64,000 nucleotides of DNA from SZUA-309 sp965232595 (GCA_965232595.1 OZ246983.1:310001-374000), one strand, 5' to 3'; positions 44,077-52,388 are shown, numbered from the stretch's first letter. Made by a program: numbers and translations. The notes: generated from the letters alone by a model not told the origin.

Positions 44077-44705
44077 GCTGCTCGTCGCGCGGCAAGCAGC
44101 CAGCTCAGCGCGCAGCCGACCAGGCCGAGCAGGAGCGCCAGCACCAGCCGCGGGTCGCCGAGCTGGAACCAGGGGTCGATGGGATAGGCGATGGTCTTGC
44201 GCATCGCCGCCACCTTGAACTCGTGGGAGCCGGCGAAGGCCGGGTTAGTGCTGATCTCCAGCAGGTCGCGCCGGCTGCGGTAGCGCATGCCGGCGCCGGT
44301 GGTCCAGCTGTCCATCCCCGGCGCGTTCATGAGATCCATGGCGGGCGCTGCCGCGCTGCCGAAGATCACCGGGTGTGAGGCCCTGGCGAACAGGGCCGGA
44401 TACATGTACGCCATGTATTTACCCAGTACCTCTTCGCTGCTTTCGCCCGGCTCGACCCCTTCGATCTGCATCGGCACTTCGTACATGTCGATGACGTTGA
44501 TCATGACGAAGTCGTCGCCGGTATCCGACTCCATGAAATTCCGAAGCAGGGCACGACGCTCCGGATCTCCGTCTCCGGCCTCGAACAGGCTCATGTAGTG
44601 CTCAATCTCTTCATCGGTCAGCGGCCCGCCGAACGAGGTGTACCAGCTGAAGAAGGCCAGGTAGATCACCACAAGCACCGCCCAGGTCCAACGTATCGGG
44701 GTCAT
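44073..44705 (-). CDS. Membrane protein with two terminal helices, unknown function
   Basis: The 210-residue protein has an N-terminal hydrophobic helix (about residues 8-28), an acidic, soluble middle part, and a C-terminal helix of Leu, Ala and Val (about 185-205). It has no recognised domain. A GAGGCG box precedes ATG 44705. It is divergent from the gene at 44808, with overlapping palindromes in the gap that look like an operator. Its stop shares bases with the PLD gene stop on the other strand. Confidence 0.65.
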   Translation of the reverse strand: MTPIRWTWAVLVVIYLAFFSWYTSFGGPLTDEEIEHYMSLFEAGDGDPERRALLRNFMESDTGDDFVMINVIDMYEVPMQIEGVEPGESSEEVLGKYMAYMYPALFARASHPVIFGSAAAPAMDLMNAPGMDSWTTGAGMRYRSRRDLLEISTNPAFAGSHEFKVAAMRKTIAYPIDPWFQLGDPRLVLALLLGLVGCALSWLLAARRAA

Positions 44706-44718
44706 GACGCGCCTCAAA

Positions 44719-44738
44719 TAATGTCTTACATTAATGTC
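44719..44738. promoter_or_regulatory. Overlapping palindromes in a divergent gap
   Basis: TAATGT-ctt-ACATTA (44719-44733) is a perfect 6-bp dyad, overlapped by the perfect palindrome ACATTAATGT (44728-44737). TAATGTC also occurs twice as direct repeats (44719-44725, 44732-44738). The AT-rich cluster stands out in a GC-rich region between divergent genes at 44705 and 44808, and fits a dimeric repressor site. Confidence 0.45.
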
Positions 44739-44807
44739 CGCGCAATGGTAGAAGACTGTCTGCGTTCACTCAAGCGCCCGCAGAAACCCGGATTAGACGA
44801 CTCAGCC

Positions 44808-45464
44808 ATGAAAAAAGTACTGCTCAGCATCCTGATCACGGTCACCGCCCTGATGCTGATCGCCTTCTGGGCGATCTTCTTCTCGCCGCGACCGGAGAAC
44901 CAGACGAATCCGGCGGTGCTGGCCGGCGACGGCAGCCTGCTGAACTACTGCGAGTTGCCGATTCTGGACGGCGCAGGAAAAAGGGCCGCTGACATCCCCA
45001 AAGGCAACACGCCCGGCTGCGCCTACGAGCACTTTCCCCTGCCGATCCTCGGTGAGTGCACCGAGCCCTTAAGCGACGGAGCAGACGACATCCGCGGCCT
45101 CTGGCTGGCCATCGACGGCAGCCATGTGGAACGGATCGAGCAGTGCGGATCCCGGGTGGTGGTCACCTCCAGCGGCCTCATTCACGACTCGGGGCCGAAC
45201 AGCACCGGCGGCCTCACCACCAACGACACCGAGGGTCGGGTCCTGTTCCGGATCGGCGACCGGCCCTACTGCCCCCGAACCTCGGCGCTGATGGTGTGGA
45301 ACCAGGGGGTGCTGGACTTCCACGTGTTCGGCTGGGGTCCTGTGGTCGTCCGCCGTTACCGCGAGGGTGAGGAGCTGGTGTGGGAGTATGCCGATGGCAG
45401 CGTCACTCGAATGGAGCGCATCTGCACCCTGCCGGACGAGCACCGGATTCCTCGGCGCCGCTAG
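44808..45464 (+). CDS. Membrane-anchored protein with paired cysteines, unknown function
   Basis: The 218-residue protein starts with an N-terminal hydrophobic helix (VLLSILITVTALMLIAFWAI, about 4-24) and is then extracellular or periplasmic. It has seven cysteines in the soluble part, which could form disulfides. No family is recognised. ATG 44808 has no strong box. It converges on the PhyH gene, and is divergent from 44705. Confidence 0.65.
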   Translation: MKKVLLSILITVTALMLIAFWAIFFSPRPENQTNPAVLAGDGSLLNYCELPILDGAGKRAADIPKGNTPGCAYEHFPLPILGECTEPLSDGADDIRGLWLAIDGSHVERIEQCGSRVVVTSSGLIHDSGPNSTGGLTTNDTEGRVLFRIGDRPYCPRTSALMVWNQGVLDFHVFGWGPVVVRRYREGEELVWEYADGSVTRMERICTLPDEHRIPRRR

Positions 45465-45482
45465 CCTGGCAGCAGTCAGGCT
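45463..45482. terminator. Candidate hairpin between convergent genes
   Basis: AGCCTG-gcagcagt-CAGGCT forms a 6-bp stem with an 8-base loop right at the stops of the convergent genes ending at 45464 and 45476. There is no T-tract, so this is weak evidence of a shared terminator. Confidence 0.3.
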
Positions 45483-46159
45483 GACGCTTCTCCGGCAACC
45501 ATCCAGGAGAAGCCATCTTCGAGCACCGGCAGCCCGTCGTGACTCATCATGCGCACGTCCGGCGTGCAGTAGCGCAGATACATGCCGAGGCGGATCTCGT
45601 TCGTTCGGTTGGGCAGAGAGCGATGCATCAGCAGGCCGCCGAACAGCAGCGCGTCGCCTTTGCGCATCGGTACCGGAACGCCTTCCTCGTCCACCGCGGC
45701 ACCACGCAATCCCTGAACGCTCTGGTGCGCCTGCAGGCCTGCCCGGTGCGAACCCGGTAGCACCCAGAGGCAGCCGTTGCGTTCGTCAGTGTCCGATAGC
45801 GCGATCCAGACCGTGAGGTCCGTCGGCGGCTGCAGGTTCCCGTAGCCGCTGTCCTGATGCCAGGGCACGTCGCTGGCCTCTCCAGCAGACGGCCCTTTGG
45901 CCACAAACTGCTGGTGGGTGAAGCAGACGTTCGGACCTAGCAACGCAACCGCGCAGCCAACCTGCGGCCCGTGCACTGCCAGGTCTCTGATCACGGCGGA
46001 GCGATGCACCAGCTGCACCTCTACCGATAGCGCCGAGCCGGGATCCGCGAACCTCAGCTGCTCCGCGCGCAGCTCCTCAACCCGGTCTGCGTCGAGCAGT
46101 CCTTCGAGCAGCAGGTACCCGTCTCTATCGTAAGATTCCAGATCCAGCGCCGTCGCCAT
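45476..46159 (-). CDS. Phytanoyl-CoA dioxygenase (PhyH) family protein
   Basis: The 227-residue protein belongs to the Fe(II)/2-oxoglutarate dioxygenases of the PhyH group. Iron ligands are seen in VPWHQDSGYG (HxD) and the distal His in LMHRSLPNRTN; the 2-oxoglutarate Arg lies in the following strand RLGMYLRY. PhyH enzymes hydroxylate acyl-CoAs or other small molecules. GAGG precedes ATG 46159. It is divergent from the crotonase gene, and both may process the same acyl-CoA. Confidence 0.87.
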   Translation of the reverse strand: MATALDLESYDRDGYLLLEGLLDADRVEELRAEQLRFADPGSALSVEVQLVHRSAVIRDLAVHGPQVGCAVALLGPNVCFTHQQFVAKGPSAGEASDVPWHQDSGYGNLQPPTDLTVWIALSDTDERNGCLWVLPGSHRAGLQAHQSVQGLRGAAVDEEGVPVPMRKGDALLFGGLLMHRSLPNRTNEIRLGMYLRYCTPDVRMMSHDGLPVLEDGFSWMVAGEASA

Positions 46160-46267
46160 CGCGCAGCCTCCCGGTATCGATCGCTGACTTATAACCTGCT
46201 TTGCGCGCTGATCGGTACATGCTATCGTCCGTTCAGTTTTTTCATGCAACTATTCCTCGGAGATGCC

Positions 46268-47050
46268 ATGACCGCCAGCGAGCCCCGGGTCTACAGCGAA
46301 GCCCACGACCACATCCTGAAGATCGTCATCGACAACCCGGCAAAGAAAAACGCCTTCGTGCCGGCCATGATGGAGCAGCTCTCGGATGCCCTGACCGAGC
46401 TGGACCGCAACCCGGATCTCTGGGTCGGCGTGCTCTGCGCCACCGGCGACCACTTCACCGCCGGCCTCGACATGCCGAAGTTCTTCGGGCCCAGCGCCGA
46501 GAAGCGCGAGCGCCCAGAAGGCAACATCGACCCGTTCGGGCTGCAGAACGTCTGCTCGAAGCCGGTGGTCACCGCCGTGCAGGGCATCACCTTCACCGTT
46601 GGCATCGAGATGATGCTGGCCGGCGACATTGCGGTCGCCGCCGATAGCTGCCGCTTCTGCCAGATGGAAGCCAAGCGCGGGATCGCCCCTCTGGGCGGCG
46701 CCCACTTCCGCTTCATCACCCGCAGCGGCTGGGGCAACGCCATGTACCACCTGCTGCTCTGCGACGAGTTCGATGCCCAGGAAGCCTATCGCTGCGGGCT
46801 GGTCCAGGAAGTGGTGCCGCACGGGACCCAGGTGGACCGCGCCATGGAGATCGCCGCCCTGATCGCCAAGAACGCGCCGCTCGGCATTCAGGTCACCAAG
46901 AAAGCGGGGCGAGCCTACATCGAGCACGGTGAGCGGGCCGCCGTCGACATCCTGCCCGAGGTCCGGGAAACCGTGTTCGGCACCGAGGACCAAATGGAAG
47001 GTATTCAGTCTTTCATGGAGCGTCGGGAAGCGGTCTTCAAGGGGCGCTGA
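46268..47050 (+). CDS. Enoyl-CoA hydratase/isomerase family protein
   Basis: The 260-residue crotonase has the oxyanion segments FTAGLDMPKFF near residue 71 and VTAVQGITFTVGIEM near 103. The first catalytic Glu position is met by QMEAKRGIAPLGG. Where hydratases carry the second Glu, in the helix after TRSGWGNAM, the sequence reads Tyr-His, so hydratase action is not certain and isomerase, hydrolase or other crotonase chemistry is possible. A CGGAG box precedes ATG 46268. The patatin gene follows 61 bases later. Confidence 0.85.
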   Translation: MTASEPRVYSEAHDHILKIVIDNPAKKNAFVPAMMEQLSDALTELDRNPDLWVGVLCATGDHFTAGLDMPKFFGPSAEKRERPEGNIDPFGLQNVCSKPVVTAVQGITFTVGIEMMLAGDIAVAADSCRFCQMEAKRGIAPLGGAHFRFITRSGWGNAMYHLLLCDEFDAQEAYRCGLVQEVVPHGTQVDRAMEIAALIAKNAPLGIQVTKKAGRAYIEHGERAAVDILPEVRETVFGTEDQMEGIQSFMERREAVFKGR

Positions 47051-47111
47051 CACCTCGACTTGCCGGAGCGCCGGGCGTAAGGTCGGCGCCACCACAACGC
47101 TCGATCTCGTG

Positions 47112-47981
47112 ATGTTCGAAAACGTCATCTTCGCCGGCGGCGGCAGCCGCTGCGTCTGGCAGCTCGGTTTCTGGACCGGGGCGAAGCAGGCCGGCCTGGC
47201 GCTGGACGAGAGTGTCTCCTATGTGGCCAGTACCAGCGCCGGCTGCGCCATGGCCACCGCTGCCCTCCTCAACCGCGAGCAGGAAGCACTGGATCGCTTC
47301 AAGCAGCTCACCGCCGAAAACCCGAGCAACGTGCACTGGCAGAACCTGAAGCCCGGCAGCGGCAAGCCGCTGTTGCCGCACATGGCCATGTACCGGCAGG
47401 CCATGACGGACCTGCTGACCACGCGGGACCTGGAGGCGATCCGGCTGAAAACCCTGGAGTTTCTGATCGCCCGGCGACCAGGCCATCTGCCCGGACCGCT
47501 GGGGTCACTCGTCGGCTTCAGCGTCTACGGGCTGGAGAAGCGGCTCACCGGTCGCGTGCACCCGCGCTGGAGCAGGAAGCTCGGCTTCGAGCCGATCAGG
47601 GCCAACGCGGGAGAAGCAGAGCACGTGCAGGAGTTGATCGACATGGTGCTGGCCGCGTCCTGCGTGCCGCCGGTGCTGCCGAGCCCGCCCTTTCGCAATC
47701 AGCCCGTCCTGGATGGCGGGATGATCGACAACGTGCCGGCATTCATGACGGACGACCGTCCGGGCGAAACGCTGGTGCTGCTCAGCAAGCGCTACCGGCG
47801 CGAGCTGCCCAGGGTGACAAAGCGCACCTACGTGCAGCCGAGCGCGCCGATCCGACTGGACAAGTTCGATTACGCCAACCCGGACGGGCTGCAGGAAGTG
47901 TTCGAGCTGGGCGCGGCCGACGGCCGCGCATTTGCGCAGGAAGCCGGCCGCGCATCTGCGCGCAAAGCCGGCCGCGCTTAA
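47112..47981 (+). CDS. Patatin-like phospholipase/acyl hydrolase
   Basis: The 289-residue protein has the patatin pattern: an oxyanion GGGSRCVW near residue 9, a nucleophile motif STSAG near 41 (where most patatins have GxSxG), and the catalytic Asp in DGGMIDN near 200. Patatins are Ser-Asp dyad lipid acyl hydrolases. No signal peptide is seen. The Ser-Thr-Ser substitution for Gly is tolerated in some relatives. The end of the gene carries a 24-bp tandem repeat coding Gly-Arg-Ala rich sequence. Confidence 0.78.
   Translation: MFENVIFAGGGSRCVWQLGFWTGAKQAGLALDESVSYVASTSAGCAMATAALLNREQEALDRFKQLTAENPSNVHWQNLKPGSGKPLLPHMAMYRQAMTDLLTTRDLEAIRLKTLEFLIARRPGHLPGPLGSLVGFSVYGLEKRLTGRVHPRWSRKLGFEPIRANAGEAEHVQELIDMVLAASCVPPVLPSPPFRNQPVLDGGMIDNVPAFMTDDRPGETLVLLSKRYRRELPRVTKRTYVQPSAPIRLDKFDYANPDGLQEVFELGAADGRAFAQEAGRASARKAGRA
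47922..47977. repeat. 24-bp imperfect tandem repeat at the patatin 3' end
   Basis: Two adjacent 24-bp units (47922-47945 and 47946-47969) start GGCCGCGCAT and end GCC, followed by an 8-base third start. They encode GRAFAQEA, GRASARKA and GRA, giving a basic C-terminal tail. The units differ at five or so positions, so the expansion is not very recent. Confidence 0.7.
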
Positions 47982-47988
47982 CCCCGCA

Positions 47989-48004
47989 GCAGGCTCAGGC
48001 CTGC
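47989..48004. terminator. Hairpin between convergent genes
   Basis: GCAGGC-tcag-GCCTGC forms a 6-bp GC stem between the stop of the patatin gene and the P450 stop, followed on the plus strand by only two T residues. It is a weak bidirectional candidate terminator. Confidence 0.35.
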
Positions 48005-49311
48005 TTCCGGGTGACCTTGACAGGCAGGTGCACGTAGCCTTTTACGAACGGCGAGAAGGAGCGCTCGGGCTCGTCCTGCACCTCGATCTTCTCGAACCGC
48101 TTCAGGATCTCTTCCCAGAGCACGCGCAGCTGCAGCTCGGCGATGCGATTGCCCATGCAGCGGTGAATGCCGAATCCGAACGACAGGTGCTGGCGGGCGT
48201 TGGGCCGCTCGATGTCGAGCTCGTCCGCATTTTCGAACACGTCCGGGTCCCGGTTGCCGGAGACGTACCACATCAGGACCTGGTCGCCTTCCTTGATCTC
48301 TTTGCCGCCGATCTCGCAATCGTTGTTGGCGGTGCGCCGCATGTAGGCGAGCGGCGTCTGCCAGCGGATCACCTCGGCAACCATGTTCGGGATCAGCTCC
48401 GGGTTAGCGACCAGCTTGTCGTACTGCTCCGGGAACTTGTTCAGGGCGTAGACGCTGCCGGACATGGTGTTCCGGGTGGTGTCATTGCCGCCGACGATGA
48501 GCAGGATCAGGTTGCCGAGGAACTCCATGGGCTCCATGTCCTTGGTGTCCTCGCCGTGCGCCAGCATGGACACCAGGTCGTCACCCGGGTTGACCTTGCG
48601 CTCTTCCCAGAGCTTGCTGAAGTACTCGAGGCAGCCGAGCAGGATGGTCTGCCGCTCCTGAGCCGTTTCGATCAGCCCGCCCGGTTGCGGCACGGCGGTT
48701 GCCACGTCCGACCAGTGGGTCAGCTTGCGCCGCTCTTCGAACGGGAAGTCGAACAGGGTCGCCAGCATCATGGTGGTGAGCTCGATGGACACAGTGTCCA
48801 CCCAGTCGAAAACCTCACCCTCCGGCAGCGAGTCCAGCACCCGACCCGTGCGCTCACGGATCAGCGACTCCATCTTTGCCAGGTTGCGCGGGGCGGCGAC
48901 GCCGGCCACCGTCTTCCGCTGCACGTCGTGCACGGGCGGGTCCTGGGCGATGAACATGCTGATGTTGAGCATGCCTTCCGGCGGCTCCGCATCCACCGGC
49001 ATGCCGATGGTGATGCCGTGCGCCGAGGAGAAGTTCTCCCAGTCGGTGTCCACCGCCTTGATGTCGTCGTATTTCGTCAGGGACCAGAAGCGGCCGGTGG
49101 AGGGCACCTCGTTGAAGTGCACGGGGTCTTCCTCGCGCAGCCGGGCGAAGTATTCCTGCCAGCGGTCCTGGGCAAAAAGCGCCGGCATCACCGGCACGAT
49201 CTCCTCCAGAGGCACGTCCGCGGCATCCGGCACCGGCCCTTTTTCCTGAGCCAGCTCGTAGCCGGGCATTCTCAGCAGCTGCTCGTCCTGCTGGTCGATT
49301 GCTTCGCTCAT
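47995..49311 (-). CDS. CYP153-like cytochrome P450, second copy
   Basis: The 438-residue P450 matches the one at 9396 in motif spelling: GGNDTTRNT in the I helix, AEVIRWQ for ExxR, and heme Cys385 in FGFGIHRCMGNRIAELQLRVLWEEI (shown here as FGFGIHRCMGNR and LQLRVLWEEI). It should be a terminal-chain hydroxylase like CYP153. ATG 49311 is chosen over the upstream GTG (49326) because of its GGGAG box. It is divergent from an HxlR regulator at 49388, with 76 bases between, a likely regulator-target pair. Ferredoxin and reductase are not in the window. Confidence 0.87.
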   Translation of the reverse strand: MSEAIDQQDEQLLRMPGYELAQEKGPVPDAADVPLEEIVPVMPALFAQDRWQEYFARLREEDPVHFNEVPSTGRFWSLTKYDDIKAVDTDWENFSSAHGITIGMPVDAEPPEGMLNISMFIAQDPPVHDVQRKTVAGVAAPRNLAKMESLIRERTGRVLDSLPEGEVFDWVDTVSIELTTMMLATLFDFPFEERRKLTHWSDVATAVPQPGGLIETAQERQTILLGCLEYFSKLWEERKVNPGDDLVSMLAHGEDTKDMEPMEFLGNLILLIVGGNDTTRNTMSGSVYALNKFPEQYDKLVANPELIPNMVAEVIRWQTPLAYMRRTANNDCEIGGKEIKEGDQVLMWYVSGNRDPDVFENADELDIERPNARQHLSFGFGIHRCMGNRIAELQLRVLWEEILKRFEKIEVQDEPERSFSPFVKGYVHLPVKVTRKQA

Positions 49312-49387
49312 TACTTCTACTCCCACAAGCTGTGTAACCCATTGAGAATGAGTTGTTTCAGCTAACTAATCAACTAGAATCAGGGCC

Positions 49388-49837
49388 ATGAAATACAAGT
49401 CGTTTGCACATATGAACTGCTCTCTGGCCCAGTCGCTGGAGATCCTCGGCGAGCGCTGGACCCTGCTCATCCTGCGCGATGCGTTCCGCGGCTCCCGGCG
49501 GTTCGACGACTTTCTTTCCCTCGGCATCGCCCGCAACGTGCTGACCACCCGGCTGAACACGCTGGTCGAGCACGGCATCCTGGAAAAGAAGGCGGTGGAC
49601 GGCAAATCGTCAGACTATCTGCTCACCGAGAAAGGCCTGGATCTGCAGCCCGTGCTGCTCTCCTTCACCCACTGGGGCGACAAGCACATGCCCCACCCCG
49701 ACGGTACCCGCCTCGACTTCGTCGAGAAGGCGACAGGCGAGCCGATCCGGGAGATGTCGGCAATGAGCCAGGACGGCCGGCCGCTCGGCGCGAAGGAGAT
49801 TCGCGCCGTGCCGGGGCCGGCTCTTAAGCCGATTTAA
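49388..49837 (+). CDS. HxlR-family transcriptional regulator
   Basis: The 149-residue protein has the HxlR winged helix: CSLAQSLEILGERWTLLILR near residue 11, where the Cys is a common redox or thiol sensor site, then RFDDFLSLGIARNVLTTRLN, the recognition region. HxlR proteins respond to thiol-reactive, quinone or aldehyde signals. Its start lies 76 bases from the divergent P450 gene, with a loose AGTTG (49351) / CAACT (49371) half-site pair in the gap. A stem-loop overlaps its stop. Confidence 0.88.
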   Translation: MKYKSFAHMNCSLAQSLEILGERWTLLILRDAFRGSRRFDDFLSLGIARNVLTTRLNTLVEHGILEKKAVDGKSSDYLLTEKGLDLQPVLLSFTHWGDKHMPHPDGTRLDFVEKATGEPIREMSAMSQDGRPLGAKEIRAVPGPALKPI

Positions 49838-49844
49838 GCGGCTT
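49826..49844 (+). terminator. Stem-loop at HxlR end
   Basis: AAGCCG (49826-49831), a 7-base loop, and CGGCTT (49839-49844) form a 6-bp stem overlapping the HxlR stop codon; TCTC follows. It looks like a weak intrinsic terminator between convergent HxlR and ACAD genes. Confidence 0.45.
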
Positions 49845-49846
49845 TC

Positions 49847-50983
49847 TCAGGCGACCTTGCCGATCAGCTCGTCCGCAAGCTTTGCCCGCTGGTAAGCACC
49901 GTCGCCAAACAGCGTCTGGCTGTGCATCTGCCGCTTGAAAAACAGGTGCACGTAACACTCCCAGGTGAAGCCAATGCCACCATGGAACTGCACGGCCCGG
50001 CTCCCTGAGTACACGGCCATGTCGCTGGCACGTGACTTGGCCATGCGGGCGATGTTCAGCGCGTCCGGATCAGCCACATCCACGGCGCAGGCCGCGTCGT
50101 AGGCCAGCGACTTGGCGTCGTCGATCTCGATCATCAGGTTCACCAGCGGATGCTTCACCGCCTGGAAGAAACCGAGCGGGCGGTCGAACTGCACACGGGT
50201 TTTGGCGTACTCGGTGGTGGTCTGCAGCAGCCACTCACCGGCCCCCACCATGTCGGCGGAGACCAGGCTCAGGATCGCCGGCAGCGCAGCGGTCAGCACC
50301 CCGTCACCCTTGCCGGGGGCGACCAGCTCGACGGCAGCGGCGTTGGCAAGCTTCAGGCTCGCCTGATCCCGGGTCAGGTCGATGATGTTGTCCGGCACGA
50401 TGTCCGCGGCAGCGGCTTCCACCAGGTACAGCCCCACGCCTGCATCGGCACGAGCGCTGACCACAAAGGACGCCACCTTTCGCGCTTCCTGCACGTAGCA
50501 GGCGGTGCCGGACAGGCTGCCGTCAGCGTTGACGCTCACGTCTGTGTCCGCGACTTCGAGGCTGCCGGTGCTATCGGTGATTGCCAGGCTCATGGCCTGG
50601 CCAGCGGCGATGGCTTCCAGCGCCTTGTCAGCCGCCGGCGTCTCGCAGGCGTTCAGCACGGCCGTTGCCATGAAGGTGGAAAGCAGCGGCGACGGAAACG
50701 CGGCCCGTCCGGCCTCTTCCGCAAGCGCCACGGCTGCCACCAGCGGCATGCCAACCCCGCCGGCACGCTCGGGGACGCAGGCTGCCGTCCAGCCAAGCTC
50801 CACCAGCTGCTGCCAGAGGCTCTGATCCCAGGCGCACTCGTTGTCGCGTTCCGGGTTGAAGTCATGGGCCACCAGCCGGTGCAGCTGGTCGGCGCTCATG
50901 TTGTCGGTGAAGAACTTCCGCGCCGAGTCGCGCAGCATCGCTTCGTCTTCGCCGAAACCGAAGTTGTCAGGTTGAGTCGTCAT
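49847..50983 (-). CDS. Acyl-CoA dehydrogenase, probable partner subunit (second pair)
   Basis: The 378-residue ACAD homologue opens MTTQPDNFGFGEDEAML and has HGGIGFTWECYVHLFFKRQ and RVQFDRPLGFFQAVKHP segments, matching the gene at 19382 in order and spelling. As there, the helix-G region (SADMVGAGEWLLQ) lacks the active Glu. It starts 16 bases after the larger gene, with a GGAGGAG box before ATG 50983. An alpha2beta2 complex with 51000-52262 is likely. Confidence 0.85.
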   Translation of the reverse strand: MTTQPDNFGFGEDEAMLRDSARKFFTDNMSADQLHRLVAHDFNPERDNECAWDQSLWQQLVELGWTAACVPERAGGVGMPLVAAVALAEEAGRAAFPSPLLSTFMATAVLNACETPAADKALEAIAAGQAMSLAITDSTGSLEVADTDVSVNADGSLSGTACYVQEARKVASFVVSARADAGVGLYLVEAAAADIVPDNIIDLTRDQASLKLANAAAVELVAPGKGDGVLTAALPAILSLVSADMVGAGEWLLQTTTEYAKTRVQFDRPLGFFQAVKHPLVNLMIEIDDAKSLAYDAACAVDVADPDALNIARMAKSRASDMAVYSGSRAVQFHGGIGFTWECYVHLFFKRQMHSQTLFGDGAYQRAKLADELIGKVA

Positions 50984-50999
50984 CGTCTGTCTCCTCCGG

Positions 51000-52262
51000 T
51001 TACTTGGACTTCGGCATGCCGAGCACGCGCTCGCCGAGAATGTTCCGCTGCACCTCGTTGGCACCCGCAGCAATGGTGACGCCGAAGCTGTTCATGTAGG
51101 TGTGCTGCCACTGGCCGCCATCCGGGGCGTTCGGATCGGTCACCGACAGCGAGCTGGCGTTGCCCTGAATCTTGTAGGCAATGGCCGCCATGTCCTGATT
51201 GAGCTCGGTGCTGACCAGCTTGCTCTGCAGCGGGATGCGCTGCGGGTGATCGGTCAGCGCCGAGACCCGGCTGCGCCGGCCGTTCTGCTGGAAGCCGCGG
51301 CGGCGGATGACCATCTTCATGATCTCATCGCGAATCACCGCATCGTCCGCCGCGGGCCGGCCGTTGCGCTGCTGCTGCTTCGCCAGGGCGATCAGCGAGT
51401 TGGCGCTGCCCGTGGATACGGCAGACTTCTTCTTCACCGCCATGCCGCCGGCAGACGGGGTGACCAGCAGGCCGGCGCCCCGTTCGTGGGCGAGCGTGGT
51501 CATGGCCACCTTCCAACCGGCGCCCACCTCGTCCAGTCGGTACTCGTCCGGCACGACCAGGTCGTCGAACAGCACTTCGTTGAAGCCCGTCTCGCCGGTC
51601 ATCTTGATCAGCGGCCGCACGGTGACACCCTCGCCGAGCTTGGACTTGATCGGCACCACGAAGTAGGAGAGCCCGTTGTACTTGTCGTCCTTATCCGTCC
51701 GGCAGAGCAGGATCATCCAGCTCGCGAAGTGCGCGAGCGAGGTCCACACCTTGTGCCCGTTGATCACCCAGTTGTCGCCGTCGCGACGGGCGAAAGTCTG
51801 CTGGTTGGCGAGGTCAGAGCCGGCGCCGGGCTCGGAAAAGCCCTGGCACCAGATGTCTTCGGAGCTCAGCAGCCTGGGCAGCAGGTCCTGCTTGACGGTC
51901 TCGGTGCCGTGGAAGAGCACCGTAGGCGCGGCCATGCCGAGGCCGATGATGTTAGGGAAGAACGGCGTCTTCGCGGCCTGCATCTCCTCATTGGCAATGC
52001 GCTGGCAATCCGTGCGGCCGCCGCCGCCCACTTCGGTCGGGTAGTCACAGCCCACCAGACCCGCGTCGTAAGCCGACTTCTGCCAGTTCTGCAGCCACTC
52101 GAGCGCGGCCGGATCGCTCAGCTCCAGCGCCCCCTGCGGGAGCTCCACCGGCGGCTCGCCGGGATGGTTGCTCTTCAGCCAGTCACGGCAATGGGCGCGG
52201 AACTCCGCCTGTTCGGGCGTATCCTGCTCACCCGCTTCTGCGGCCTGCACTTGTTCGCTCAT
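51000..52262 (-). CDS. Acyl-CoA dehydrogenase, probable catalytic subunit (second pair)
   Basis: The 420-residue protein matches the gene at 20508: WCQGFSEPGAGSDL, NGHKVWTS and C-terminal VQRNILGERVLGMPKSK. The likely catalytic Glu260 lies in TLAHERGAG; the MCAD-type position (TIAAGANEVQR) has none. It also carries an N-terminal extension of about 20 residues relative to 20508. GGAGGAAAC precedes ATG 52262. It is divergent from an M19 dipeptidase by 151 bases, which hold a perfect dyad. Substrate unknown. Confidence 0.88.
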   Translation of the reverse strand: MSEQVQAAEAGEQDTPEQAEFRAHCRDWLKSNHPGEPPVELPQGALELSDPAALEWLQNWQKSAYDAGLVGCDYPTEVGGGGRTDCQRIANEEMQAAKTPFFPNIIGLGMAAPTVLFHGTETVKQDLLPRLLSSEDIWCQGFSEPGAGSDLANQQTFARRDGDNWVINGHKVWTSLAHFASWMILLCRTDKDDKYNGLSYFVVPIKSKLGEGVTVRPLIKMTGETGFNEVLFDDLVVPDEYRLDEVGAGWKVAMTTLAHERGAGLLVTPSAGGMAVKKKSAVSTGSANSLIALAKQQQRNGRPAADDAVIRDEIMKMVIRRRGFQQNGRRSRVSALTDHPQRIPLQSKLVSTELNQDMAAIAYKIQGNASSLSVTDPNAPDGGQWQHTYMNSFGVTIAAGANEVQRNILGERVLGMPKSK

Positions 52263-52369
52263 GTTTCCTCCGTCGGGTCTCATGCATCGGTTTGAAAAAT
52301 CGACCGCGGAGTTTACGGGTTTCGCCTGCAACCCGCATCCGGGGCCCGGATTGCCCCGGGCATTGCCCT

Positions 52370-52388
52370 ACAGGATCGAATATCCTGT
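52370..52388. promoter_or_regulatory. Perfect dyad in the ACAD/M19 divergent gap
   Basis: ACAGGAT (52370-52376) and ATCCTGT (52382-52388) are perfect 7-bp arms around CGAAT. The 19-bp dyad lies between the divergent ACAD pair and the M19 gene, 26 bases before the M19 start. It has the size of a typical dimeric operator. Confidence 0.5.

Noticed and set aside
49351..49375. AGTTG/CAACT half-sites between P450 and HxlR as an HxlR operator
   Set aside because: Arms of 5 bp with a 15-base spacer are easily found by chance; mentioned only within the HxlR entry.
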